NCBI RefSeq assembly: GCF_014050225.1
Contig: NZ_JACFXV010000064.1
Coordinates: forward strand, 1 to 64,000
From: Stappia albiluteola
Lineage (GTDB): Bacteria; Pseudomonadota; Alphaproteobacteria; Rhizobiales; Stappiaceae
DNA length: 64,000 nucleotides
Direction: 5' to 3'
The notes under the pieces are model-generated. The model worked only from the letters and a program-made list of their open reading frames with translations, searched no databases and was not told the DNA's origin. The position numbers and the translations under genes were made by a program. Of the stretch, positions 7,424 through 15,867 are shown in pieces (position 1 is the stretch's first letter; every line of letters starts with the position of its first letter).

Positions 7424-9007
7424 TCAGGCGCCGTTGCCCGTCGACCGGTACAGGTCGACGAGCTTGCTTCTGACGCGCTCGAGCTGCCGGTATCGCTCGT
7501 CGAGTTCGGCGACACGGCGCGCTTCCGGCTCGTAGAAGGCCGTCATGCGGTTGCCGATGGCGCGCGCCGCCGACCAGGTATCGCCATGCCAGCCAAGGGC
7601 GGCGGATGCCATGGCTGCCGCGCCGAGCACGCCGGAACAGCGCGGTTCGCCGACGACGACCGGACGGTTCAGCGCATCGGCCAGCATTTGGGCGAAATAG
7701 GCGTTCTGCGCCACGCCGCCGACCAGCGGAATGGCCCCGTCGGCTTTCGCCGCCTTCACTTTCATCACCTTGGAATAGGCCCAGCGCGTATTGAAAGCGA
7801 CGCCTTCGGCCACCGAGCGGGCAATTGCCTTGCGGTCATGCTGGATGGACAGGCCGTAGAAACTCGCCCGCAGGCGGTTGTCGTCGACCGGCACGCGCTC
7901 GCCGGCGAGCCAGGGCGTGAAAAAGGGGTCGGAAGGTTGCGCCATGCCGGGTTCGGCAAAGACCTCGCGCAGCAGGCCCTCCCGCGCGGCGGTGTTCCCG
8001 CAGCCCAGCAGGTCCGCCAGCCAGCCGAAGGCGGTGCCGGCCGCTTCCTGCGTCGCGATCAGCAGCGGACGGTAGCCGATGCTGCTGGTGATCGTGGCGA
8101 ACGAACTGCCGACGTCGATGATGCGGCGGGAGAAGAAGCCGCTGACCCAGCTGCTGGTGCCGGCATAGATATGCAGCGCGCCGTCGTCCACCGCGCCGGA
8201 GCCCACGGCCGTTGCGGTTGCGTCGCCCCCGCCGCCCACTACCGGCAATCCGGGCCGAAGCCCGAGGTCCGCCGCCGCTTTCCGCGTTAGCGTCCCGACC
8301 ACGCTGCTGCCTTCGACGATCGCCGGCAGCTTGTCGAGCGGCAGGCCTACCCGGTCGGCAAGCGCGCTCGACCAGCCCTCGCGGCCGCGGCGCGTGTCCA
8401 TCAGCCAGGTCAGGTTGGCGCTGTCCGCGGTCATGCAGAAATCGCCGGTGGCGCGGTGAATCAGCCAGTCCTTGACGTCGAGGAGCTTGTGGCTTCTGTC
8501 GAAGACGTCGGGTTCGTACTGCTTCAGCCACAGCATCTTGCCCGTGGGGTCCATGCCGTTCCTGGATGGCGCGCCGTTCGCCAGCCGCAGCCAGTTTGCC
8601 AGCTTGAAAAGCTGATAGCCGTACAAGGACGGAAATCCGCCCACCAGGCTGCGCGACAGGGAGGCCGACCGCTTGTCGAGCCAGATCAGGCAGGGCCGCA
8701 GCGGCTCGCCGGCCTCATCGACGGGCAGGACGCCGCACATCTGCGCGCAGAAAACAAGGGCGGCCGTCCGTTCGGAAAGGTTCTCCACCGCGTCGGAAAG
8801 CTGGCGGATCGCGACGGCGAGCGCATCCCACCAGTCCTGCGGGTTCTGCTCCGCCTGGTCGCGGGCCGGCAGCGACAAAGGATAGGGCGCGACCGCCTTT
8901 GCCAGCACCTGGAAGTTCTGATCGACGGCGCCGACCTTGACGCCGGACGTGCCGAAATCGGCCGAGATCAAGATATCGGCTGACGACGTGCCGGAATGAA
9001 CTGGCAA
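7424..9007 (-). CDS. FGGY-family carbohydrate kinase
   Basis: This 527-residue protein has the two-domain ATP-dependent sugar or polyol kinase fold. It opens with ILISADFGTSGVKV (phosphate-binding), has the catalytic-Asp loop GGGGDATATAVGSG in mid-protein, and ends with the FGGY-C adenosine region PLVGGVAQNAYFAQML. Length fits the xylulokinase group, but residues that set substrate were not recognised. The only possible start is a TTG at 9007. Its partner downstream is CDP-alcohol transferase A, and the surrounding genes concern lipid headgroups. I infer it phosphorylates a polyol or sugar used as a headgroup rather than serving catabolism; no sugar transporter or isomerase is nearby. Confidence 0.85.
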   Translation of the reverse strand: MPVHSGTSSADILISADFGTSGVKVGAVDQNFQVLAKAVAPYPLSLPARDQAEQNPQDWWDALAVAIRQLSDAVENLSERTAALVFCAQMCGVLPVDEAGEPLRPCLIWLDKRSASLSRSLVGGFPSLYGYQLFKLANWLRLANGAPSRNGMDPTGKMLWLKQYEPDVFDRSHKLLDVKDWLIHRATGDFCMTADSANLTWLMDTRRGREGWSSALADRVGLPLDKLPAIVEGSSVVGTLTRKAAADLGLRPGLPVVGGGGDATATAVGSGAVDDGALHIYAGTSSWVSGFFSRRIIDVGSSFATITSSIGYRPLLIATQEAAGTAFGWLADLLGCGNTAAREGLLREVFAEPGMAQPSDPFFTPWLAGERVPVDDNRLRASFYGLSIQHDRKAIARSVAEGVAFNTRWAYSKVMKVKAAKADGAIPLVGGVAQNAYFAQMLADALNRPVVVGEPRCSGVLGAAAMASAALGWHGDTWSAARAIGNRMTAFYEPEARRVAELDERYRQLERVRSKLVDLYRSTGNGA

Positions 9008-9165
9008 TCCTACCCCCTGCCGGGCCCTGAACGCCCGTTTTCAGGCTCAGGAATAGTGCCGCTTCCCGTCCTTGGCAACCGTGTCGGACCTTGCGGCCGT
9101 TGGGGCTTGCCTTCGCGCTCCCGCCCTGAGAAAACCGCGCGGGATCAACGGGGACGAAGCCGGGG

Positions 9166-10125
9166 ATGAGCAGGCAAGCGACAATCGATGTTGTCTATAC
9201 CTGGGTCGACGATACCTTTCCCGGCTATGGCGAGATGCTGCGCCAATATGCCGGCGACAGGCGCGACACCAATCCGAACCGCACGCGCGACAATCTCGAA
9301 CTCCTGAAATACAGCCTGCGCTCGCTGGCGGCCAATGCGCCTTTCGTGCGCAACATCTACCTGCTGACCTGCCGTCCGCAGGTTCCCGCCTGGCTCGACA
9401 CGGATCATCCGCGCATCCGGGTCGTCCATCACGACGAGATCATGGCGCCGGAAATCCTGCCGACCTTCAATTCCTTCGCCATCGTCAGCCATCTGCACAG
9501 GCTGCCCGGCCTCTCGGAGCGTTTCCTCTATCTGGAAGACGACATGCTGATCCCCGCTGCGTTGTCGCTCGATGCGTTTCTTGCGGAGGACGGCAGGCCG
9601 CTGGTCTTCACCCGGGCGAAGCGGACCGCCGTCCATGCCGAACTCGACCCGGCGAAGGCAAGCCCCTGGAATCTGGCGCTGGCAACGGCGAATGCCGCGT
9701 TGACGCGCGATTTCGGCCTCGCCCGCCACGCCTACATCATCCACGGACCGAGGTTGATCGACACCCCGGACTTCCAGGCGATGATCGATCGCTTTGCCGG
9801 CGAATTTTCGGCGACCCGCGCCTCGCGCTTTCGCGCCAACGGCAACGTGCCCGGCGAATACCTTTATCCGCATTACCTGATGGCGACCGGTAAGGGCGTC
9901 GCCGCAAGCCGCGCCCAAAGCGCGAAAATGGAAGGCTATGCGTCGATCGAGAATTTCCTTCCCTGGACCTGGGCGCAGATGAAGATGCTCGACTGGCGCC
10001 GCCCGCAGACGATCACGCTGAACGACAGTTTCGGCCACAGGCCGAACCCGGCCGTCGTCCGCTTCATGCGAAAGACGCTGAACCGCTGGTTCCCGCACCC
10101 TTCGCCCTTCGAGAAGCCTGCCTGA
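9166..10125 (+). CDS. Stealth-family phosphotransferase
   Basis: This 319-residue protein shows the conserved blocks of Stealth proteins, which transfer hexose-1-phosphate from a sugar nucleotide in capsule and cell-wall glycan synthesis. CR1 is IDVVYTWVDDTFPGY (5-19). CR2 runs from RDNLELLKYSLRSL through LPTFNSFAIV to RFLYLEDDMLI, and CR3/CR4 are around HGPRLIDTP and RFRANGNVPGEYLYPHY. It is divergent from the FGGY kinase gene. Its 3' end overlaps the convergent GT4 gene by 62 bp. In this cluster it may add a sugar phosphate to the lipid-linked glycan (inference). Confidence 0.85.
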   Translation: MSRQATIDVVYTWVDDTFPGYGEMLRQYAGDRRDTNPNRTRDNLELLKYSLRSLAANAPFVRNIYLLTCRPQVPAWLDTDHPRIRVVHHDEIMAPEILPTFNSFAIVSHLHRLPGLSERFLYLEDDMLIPAALSLDAFLAEDGRPLVFTRAKRTAVHAELDPAKASPWNLALATANAALTRDFGLARHAYIIHGPRLIDTPDFQAMIDRFAGEFSATRASRFRANGNVPGEYLYPHYLMATGKGVAASRAQSAKMEGYASIENFLPWTWAQMKMLDWRRPQTITLNDSFGHRPNPAVVRFMRKTLNRWFPHPSPFEKPA

Positions 10126-11239
10126 CTTCCTCGAAAAGCTCCACGTATCGCGGACCCACGGCCTCCACGTCGAAGCGCGCCGCCCGTTCCATGCCCCAGT
10201 TCCGAGCCTCGCGCAGGAGGCCGGGAGACGCGGCCAATTCGAGGATCCTCTCCGCCAGCGCTCCGGCATTGCCCGGCGGCACCATCAGTTTCTCGCCGCC
10301 CCCTTCCAACACCGTGCGATATCCGGTATTGGCGGCGGCAACCGGCACCGTACCTGCCGCCATCGCCTCGATCAGCACGAGGCCGAAGCTTTCGCCATAG
10401 GGTGCAGGGGCCGCGAAAAGATCGGCTTCGGCGACGAGCTTTCGCGCCGCATCGCGATCCGGTGCGGGCAGATGGGTGATCGATCTGCCGGAATCCGCCG
10501 CCAGGGCGCTGTCGACGAGATTTTGCTGGGGCCCGCTGCCAGCGATGGTCAGCCGCGCCCGCGGCAGACATGCCGCGACCGCCTTCCAGGCCTCAAGCAG
10601 CACGCCGACGCCTTTCCTGTCCTCCAGCCGGCCGAGGAACACCACATGTGGTGCTTGCGGATCCGTCGGCTTGTCGCCTGCAAGCGCCGCCCGCCTCCAG
10701 TCGCTCAGGTCGATCGTCGGCGGCAGGATGCGCGGCCCTGCCACACCCTGGGGCGGAATCAGATGGGCCAGCGGCGAGACGGATGGCACGACGGCCGCTT
10801 CAAGCCGCTTCAGGAAATAGCGTCCGGCCGCGCCATAGGCGAAACCGGAAAGGCCCCTTTGCGCGCTTTCGGGCAGGGTTGCGTGGAACGTCGCGACCGA
10901 GGGAAGCCTGGCCGCACGCCAGACCTGCCAGGCCAGCAGCGGCGTCCAGGGCGTGTGCATGTGCAAGACATCCGCACCCCAGGCGTTGAGCTCTTCGGCA
11001 AGCGCGCGCTTCTCGCCGCCCGGCAGATAGGAGATTTCCGTCACCGTGCCCAGCACTCCGATCAGCTTCGAGCGCCCGACATGGGTGACGCCGGGCACAT
11101 CCGCGCCCTTCAGCGGAGGCGGCGCGATGATGCGCACCTCGTGGCCGTGGCGCGTCAGCCAGGCCGCCAGATCGAGGATATGGTTCTGCACCCCGCCATG
11201 GCGGGCCATGTCGTAGGGGCAGACTTCGACGATCTTCAT
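10064..11239 (-). CDS. GT4 glycosyltransferase, PimA-like
   Basis: This 391-residue GT-B enzyme begins MKIVEVCPYDMARHGGVQNH. The CPY...GGVQxH start is close in form to PimA, the mycobacterial phosphatidylinositol mannosyltransferase. The retaining-GT4 EX7E motif is Glu283 to Glu291 (ESFGLVLIE), and FLGRLEDRKG (201-210) is the domain hinge region. The ATG at 11239 overlaps the stop of CDP-alcohol transferase B (ATGA), so the two are translationally coupled. Given inositol-phosphate synthase nearby, glycosylation of an inositol lipid is a reasonable inference. Many GT4 enzymes share this fold, so donor and acceptor are unproven. Confidence 0.85.
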   Translation of the reverse strand: MKIVEVCPYDMARHGGVQNHILDLAAWLTRHGHEVRIIAPPPLKGADVPGVTHVGRSKLIGVLGTVTEISYLPGGEKRALAEELNAWGADVLHMHTPWTPLLAWQVWRAARLPSVATFHATLPESAQRGLSGFAYGAAGRYFLKRLEAAVVPSVSPLAHLIPPQGVAGPRILPPTIDLSDWRRAALAGDKPTDPQAPHVVFLGRLEDRKGVGVLLEAWKAVAACLPRARLTIAGSGPQQNLVDSALAADSGRSITHLPAPDRDAARKLVAEADLFAAPAPYGESFGLVLIEAMAAGTVPVAAANTGYRTVLEGGGEKLMVPPGNAGALAERILELAASPGLLREARNWGMERAARFDVEAVGPRYVELFEEVRQASRRAKGAGTSGSASFA

Positions 11240-11988
11240 CGCGCCTTTCCGCGTCCCTTGCGCCAGGCCGACGCGATGCCGATCGCCGTGTCGCCGAGGT
11301 CGAGCACCGAATAGACCACCAGGAAGATCACGGCCGCCCGCGCGAGCACAGGATCGGGCGTGACCAGTGCCAGAAAGGGGATGAGGCCGGACAATCCGGC
11401 AATGACGGCGACGATCGCCTCGCCGGGCTCGCGGGGGAAAACCGTGGCGAAGCGTTTTTCTCCATCCGGTACGGGCGTCATCGCGTCGCGGGCCATGCGG
11501 GCATAGAGCCGCATCCAGCCGGCCAGGATGGCGAGCGCCGACCAGAACCCGCCGGTCCCGAGATAGCGGTCGGCGAGAATGCCGATAGCAAGGTAGAGCA
11601 GGCCCCATTGCACCATGTCGATGAGGAAATCGAGCGTGCCGCCAATGGCGCTAACCTGGCCCGTGGTGCGGGCCAGCGCGCCGTCGGTGCAGTCAAGCAC
11701 CTGGAACAGGAAACCCGCCGCGCAGACGGCGATGGCGGCCGGCCAGACGGGAAGGACCAGGGCCATTGCGGGCATTGCCAGCGCCACGACGATGGAAGCC
11801 AGCGACACGGCGATCGGCGTAATGCCAAGTCGCGCGCAGCTCCAGACAAGGGCGAAGCTCGGCAGCCGGTGCAGCAGCACATTGGCCCAGTTGCCCCGCA
11901 TTTCCTCGGCAAGCTTGTTGTGGCGATATTCCCTGACAATGGTGCCGAGCGTCGGTTTTGCCCGCGCGCCGCCTGCCCTGCTTTCCAT
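11236..11988 (-). CDS. CDP-alcohol phosphatidyltransferase family protein (B)
   Basis: This 250-residue membrane protein has the signature as Asp99-CTDG-AL-AR (99-107) with Asp120 and Asp124, so all metal and CDP ligands are present. About 45 extra N-terminal residues, rich in charge, precede the first helix. It is head-to-head with a nucleotidyltransferase gene (64-bp gap) and coupled to the PimA-like gene. That arrangement recalls the archaeal and thermophile enzyme in which a CTP:inositol-phosphate cytidylyltransferase is fused to a CDP-alcohol transferase, and also the CMP-aminoethylphosphonate route. Either inositol phosphate or aminoethylphosphonate could be its headgroup. Confidence 0.85.
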   Translation of the reverse strand: MESRAGGARAKPTLGTIVREYRHNKLAEEMRGNWANVLLHRLPSFALVWSCARLGITPIAVSLASIVVALAMPAMALVLPVWPAAIAVCAAGFLFQVLDCTDGALARTTGQVSAIGGTLDFLIDMVQWGLLYLAIGILADRYLGTGGFWSALAILAGWMRLYARMARDAMTPVPDGEKRFATVFPREPGEAIVAVIAGLSGLIPFLALVTPDPVLARAAVIFLVVYSVLDLGDTAIGIASAWRKGRGKAR

Positions 11989-12052
11989 GCTGCTTGCCGC
12001 ACCCCTCGTTCGTGACCTATACCTCGACGGCTTATCACAATCCGGCGAAGCA

Positions 12053-12814
12053 ATGCTCGATTTTACTGCCATTATCCTCGCCGCGGGCCGCGGCGTCCGC
12101 ATGGGCCAGCGCGGCGAGTTCTCGCCCAAGGGCCTGCTTCGCTTCGGCGAGCGCAGCTTCGTCGAGGAATCGATCGCCAACCTTCGACAGCGCGGCGTCA
12201 GCCGCATCCGCGTCGTCACCGGCCATCTGGCGGAAAAATACGGCGAGGCGGCACAGGGCTGGGCCGGGAACGTCCGCCTCTGCCACAACCCGGACTATGT
12301 CGAGCGCGGCAGCCTGCACAGCCTGATGGTCGGGCTCGACGGTCTCGATGGCCCCTGCGTCGTGCTGGAATCGGATCTCGTCTACGAGCCCCGCGCACTC
12401 GACGTCATCGACCGCGACGCCGATCGCTCCACCCTGGTCCTTTCGGGGCCGACGGGAGCGGGCGACGAGGTCTATGTCTGGGCGGATCCCGCATCGCGCG
12501 ACGGCGAGTTCCGCCTGCGCGACATGTCGAAACAGGCCGACCGCTGGCCGGACCGCCACTACGGCGAGCTCGTCGGCATCACGGCGCTGTCGGCGGAAGC
12601 CGTTTCGCTGGTGAAGCAGGCCGCGCCGTCCCTCATCGGCGAGCGCGCGCTAGCCGACTACGAGGACGGGCTCGTCGCCGCCGCGCGCCGGACCGAAATC
12701 ACCTGCAAGCGTATCGACGACCTCGCCTGGGCCGAGGTGGACGACGAACGAATGTTCGCCCGTGCCGCGGAGAAGGTCTACCCGGCCATCGTCGCGGCAC
12801 GAAAGGCCGACTGA
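12053..12814 (+). CDS. MobA/LicC-like nucleotidyltransferase
   Basis: This 253-residue protein has the nucleotide-binding signature LAAGRGVRMGQRGEFSPKGL (9-28) and ESDLVYEP (106-113), which bears a metal-binding Asp. LicC (CTP:phosphocholine), PntC (CTP:aminoethylphosphonate) and inositol-phosphate cytidylyltransferases share this fold and the ESD-type motif. Unlike the domain fused to PEP mutase at 23445-25091, this copy has an intact LAAGxGxRM loop. It could therefore be the working cytidylyltransferase for aminoethylphosphonate or inositol phosphate (inference). The ATG at 12053 is the natural start because the fold begins at once; the frame stays open upstream but runs antisense through transferase B. 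Confidence 0.8.
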   Translation: MLDFTAIILAAGRGVRMGQRGEFSPKGLLRFGERSFVEESIANLRQRGVSRIRVVTGHLAEKYGEAAQGWAGNVRLCHNPDYVERGSLHSLMVGLDGLDGPCVVLESDLVYEPRALDVIDRDADRSTLVLSGPTGAGDEVYVWADPASRDGEFRLRDMSKQADRWPDRHYGELVGITALSAEAVSLVKQAAPSLIGERALADYEDGLVAAARRTEITCKRIDDLAWAEVDDERMFARAAEKVYPAIVAARKAD

Positions 12815-12827
12815 TTTCCGTGGGGCT

Positions 12828-14027
12828 TCAGGCAGCGGGGCGCATCTGGCGCAGCACCGCAAGCGCCGTCCCGCCAAGGGCCGCGACGATCGCGGTCCAG
12901 GCCGCCACGGTCGCCGGCACGGTGCCCAGTTCGCCGAGCGCCCAGAACACCTTCAGCGTCACCAGCGCAACATAGCCGCACATGACGAGCAGCAGGATCT
13001 TGCGCAGCGATCGGACGCGGCCGGCGCCCGCGATCGGGGCGAGGCTTGCGCCGAGCAGGGCGAAGGAACCGGGCAGGAAGGCCGCCGCCACGCGCCGGGC
13101 CTGCGCCGACTCGATCTCGGCCTTCTTCACTGCATAGCGGGCGGCGTCGATCCCCGTCAGCGCATCGGACGGCAGGTAGAAGGCCGGCACCCCGTAATAA
13201 GTCAGTTGCACCGGCAGCAACTGGAGCCGAAGTTCCAGCGACTTGTAGTGGGACAGCAGATAGAACGGGCTCGATCCGCTACGCTCCTCGCCCTTTTCCT
13301 GCGGCAGCGGTCCCCAATGGGCGACATCGCTCAGCTGCCAGATATCGGGAATGCCGGTCGGCACCGCCCGCCTCGCGATGATGACGTCCTTCAGGCTGCC
13401 GTCGGTGGCGCCGCGATAGAGCTCGACATCCTCCAGCTCCGGCTCGTCGTCGGATTTCACGCGCGCCTTCAGGACGTCGCTGCCGACCACGAACCAGCGC
13501 GCTCCCCCCGTCAGACCCCGCTTGAAGCGCTTGGCATAGGAGCCGGCACCGAGATCGACCTGGGCGAAGACGGCGGAGGGACGCCAGGTCTGTTCCAGCC
13601 CCAGCTGCAACGCGCCGACGATCAGGCCGAAAACCGCGACCACGGTCAGGGTCTGCAGCGGCGAACGGCCGGCAGCGGCGAGGATCGTGCTCTCGAGGCG
13701 ATTGAGCCGCCAGAATTCGGCGACGAACAGGCCGATGAAGCAGGCGACCGGCAGCAGGCGGGTCACGATATCGACACCGCGATAGAACAGGTACTCGGTC
13801 AGCACCAGGGCCATCGCGCTGTCGCTGGCCGCCGCGACTTCCGCCACCTCGTCGAAATTCTTGGCAAGATCGATCGACCAGGCGGTCACGAGAAAGAGCA
13901 TCATCACAAGCCCGGCCGCCGAGAGGTAAAGCCTGAGCGCCCGCCGTCCGGCAATGCCGGTAATCGTCAGAAGGCGCGCGGCGAGGCTCCTGCGCTCGCT
14001 TCGAACGGGATAGAAAGCCATGCTCAT
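12828..14027 (-). CDS. LptF/LptG-family permease (LptG-like)
   Basis: This 399-residue protein has the YjgP/YjgQ architecture: three helices near the N-terminus (about 30-125), a periplasmic beta-jellyroll-like region (about 140-290) and three C-terminal helices (305-395). LptF and LptG form the membrane channel of the LPS exporter and take energy from LptB. Its start overlaps the stop of the preceding LptF-like gene (ATGA at 14027-14024). No lptB, lptA or lptC accompanies the pair. Placed among lipid genes, the pair more likely moves a non-LPS lipid and borrows an ATPase from elsewhere (inference). Confidence 0.75.
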   Translation of the reverse strand: MSMAFYPVRSERRSLAARLLTITGIAGRRALRLYLSAAGLVMMLFLVTAWSIDLAKNFDEVAEVAAASDSAMALVLTEYLFYRGVDIVTRLLPVACFIGLFVAEFWRLNRLESTILAAAGRSPLQTLTVVAVFGLIVGALQLGLEQTWRPSAVFAQVDLGAGSYAKRFKRGLTGGARWFVVGSDVLKARVKSDDEPELEDVELYRGATDGSLKDVIIARRAVPTGIPDIWQLSDVAHWGPLPQEKGEERSGSSPFYLLSHYKSLELRLQLLPVQLTYYGVPAFYLPSDALTGIDAARYAVKKAEIESAQARRVAAAFLPGSFALLGASLAPIAGAGRVRSLRKILLLVMCGYVALVTLKVFWALGELGTVPATVAAWTAIVAALGGTALAVLRQMRPAA

Positions 14028-15286
14028 GCCCGCTGTCCCGCCGGAATGACCAGCCGCTCGTTGCGGGCGAAGGCAAACAGCAGCAACAGCGCGCAAAGGC
14101 CGAGGCTCAGGGCCCCGGCAGCAGCGAACAGCAACCCGAGCCCGCCTTCGGCGATCTGGCCGAGCATCGCCCGCGACGCCGTGTCGATGGTCAGCAGCAC
14201 GGCGCAGGCACCCGGCAACGCGAAGAAGCGGCTCGCGCCGCCGCGCGACAGGATCACCGCCGCCACCGCCAGCAGCGGCGCGAAGAGGCAAAGCAGCGCC
14301 CGCGCCAGGATCTCGCCCGCCCGGCGGCGTACCGCTTCCGGCGCGGCCTCCAGCAGCGCCTCGCCGGCTCCGATCACGTCGGAGAAGGTCCATTCCGCAG
14401 AAACGAGCCGGCGCGGGATCATCTGCAGAATGTTGTCGAGCCGAACGGGCAGCGACACTTCGTTGATGCGCATCAGCGGCAGGGCCGGAACGGTCGGCGC
14501 AAGGGTTCCCGGCAGCGTGCGCAGGTTCGGCCCCTTGCCTTCGCTCAGCAGCGCATCGCCGGATATCGCCTGTTCGCGGAAGTCGTAGGCTCGCACCTGG
14601 CCGAGCGCCACGCTGTAGCGGCCGTCTTCGTCCGGGCCGTTCAGCCCCCAGCCCTCGGCCTGTGTCACCCGCCAGCCAACCGGCTCGCCGGGCTGGTGAA
14701 TGAAGAGGCGGCGCTGGATTTCGCCGTCCTTCTCGCTGTTCAGCGAGATGAACGTCCTGCCCTGGATCGTCTGGATCGCATCTTCCCGGCCGGGCTCGGC
14801 GATCGCCTGGAAGATGTACTGCGCCTTCAGGTCGAACAGCAGCGCCCGTTTCGCGAAAGCCATCCAGGGATTGAAATAGCCGGAAACGGCAAGGCTGGCG
14901 CAAAAGCCGACGATACCGACCGTCACCGCCACTTTCGGGATGTAGCTCCAGGAGACGCCGGCAGCCGAAAGCACCACGATCTCGCGATCCTCGCGGGCCG
15001 AAAAGAGCGTAATGTAGAGGCCGATAACGATGGCGAGCGGCAGCGCGAAGTCGAAGATTTCGGGAACCGTCAGACCGAGCGCATAGCCGACGTGGATCAG
15101 CTTGCCGCCGTTGCGCAGCACCTGCTCCAGCAGGCCGGTGAGGCTTTCGGCGAGAAACACGGCTTCCACCAGCAGCAGCACCGCGAGGATCTGCTTCAGG
15201 GCATTGCCGACCAGCGAGACGGTGACGGTTCGCTGCGACCTCATCGCGCCGCCATCCGGGTTCGCGGCGGCCGGCGGCCGCGGCAT
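14024..15286 (-). CDS. LptF/LptG-family permease (LptF-like)
   Basis: This protein of up to 420 residues has the LptF/LptG layout, with N-terminal helices (LKQILAVLLLVEAVFLAESL; LPLAIVIGLYITLFSARED), a periplasmic domain and three C-terminal helices. The helix-end motif SAREDREIVVLSAAGVSW matches the family's cytoplasmic coupling region, where LptB docks. The start is uncertain: 15286 is the longest and 15244 (MRSQRTVT) is equally plausible, as neither has a clear Shine-Dalgarno. It is the first gene of the pair and is divergent from pgpA (110-bp gap), so that gap should hold both promoters. Confidence 0.75.
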   Translation of the reverse strand: MPRPPAAANPDGGAMRSQRTVTVSLVGNALKQILAVLLLVEAVFLAESLTGLLEQVLRNGGKLIHVGYALGLTVPEIFDFALPLAIVIGLYITLFSAREDREIVVLSAAGVSWSYIPKVAVTVGIVGFCASLAVSGYFNPWMAFAKRALLFDLKAQYIFQAIAEPGREDAIQTIQGRTFISLNSEKDGEIQRRLFIHQPGEPVGWRVTQAEGWGLNGPDEDGRYSVALGQVRAYDFREQAISGDALLSEGKGPNLRTLPGTLAPTVPALPLMRINEVSLPVRLDNILQMIPRRLVSAEWTFSDVIGAGEALLEAAPEAVRRRAGEILARALLCLFAPLLAVAAVILSRGGASRFFALPGACAVLLTIDTASRAMLGQIAEGGLGLLFAAAGALSLGLCALLLLFAFARNERLVIPAGQRA

Positions 15287-15396
15287 GTCACGCCGGAAAG
15301 GATTAGCCTGATGTTCAGCAAAGCGGTTTGTCTTTCAGCCTGCATCGATTACTGATACCCGCTCGCAACCTCCGTTGAAAGCCCGCGAAATCGCAG

Positions 15397-15867
15397 ATGA
15401 CCCGCTTTCCCTCAAGGCTTGCCTTCGCCATTGGTCTGTCCGGCGGCGCCGGCCGTTCCCCCGTCTGGCCCGGCACCGTGGGCGCCGTCGTCGGCCTGCC
15501 GCTTGCCTATGCGGTCGGCTTTGCGCCACTTGCGGTCCAGATAGCCGTCTATGCGGGTGTCTTTGTCATCGGCACCTGGGCGTCGGCGGGCGTCGCCCGC
15601 GAAACGGGTGAGGAAGATCCCCAGATCGTCGTCATAGACGAGACTTTCGGCGCCGCTGTGACCTGCGCCACCCTGCCGCTCGACCCCTTGTGGTGGCTCG
15701 CCGGCTTCCTCGCCTTCCGTTTCTTCGACATCGTCAAGCCCTGGCCGGTCCGCTATCTGCAGGACAGGGTGAAGGGCGGCTTCGGCATCATGCTCGACGA
15801 TGCGGGCGCCGCCGCACAAGCGATCCTGCTGCTCTGGCTTGCCCGGCTCGCGCTGGAAGCGCTTTAG
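15397..15867 (+). CDS. pgpA: PgpA-family phosphatidylglycerophosphatase-like phosphatase
   Basis: This 156-residue membrane protein contains the PgpA pattern: SPVWPGTVGAVVGLP (21-35), EDPQIVVIDETFGA with its acidic pair, and the C-terminal RFFDIVKPWP ... GGFGIMLDDAGAA block that holds the Mg-binding acids. PgpA removes the terminal phosphate of phosphatidylglycerol phosphate. In inositol-lipid gene sets of other bacteria a PgpA-type enzyme is thought to dephosphorylate phosphatidylinositol phosphate, and the gene's place beside MIPS and a CdsA-like gene makes that role attractive here (inference). Its end overlaps the convergent CdsA-like gene by 4 bp. It could instead be the housekeeping PgpA. 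Confidence 0.88.
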   Translation: MTRFPSRLAFAIGLSGGAGRSPVWPGTVGAVVGLPLAYAVGFAPLAVQIAVYAGVFVIGTWASAGVARETGEEDPQIVVIDETFGAAVTCATLPLDPLWWLAGFLAFRFFDIVKPWPVRYLQDRVKGGFGIMLDDAGAAAQAILLLWLARLALEAL

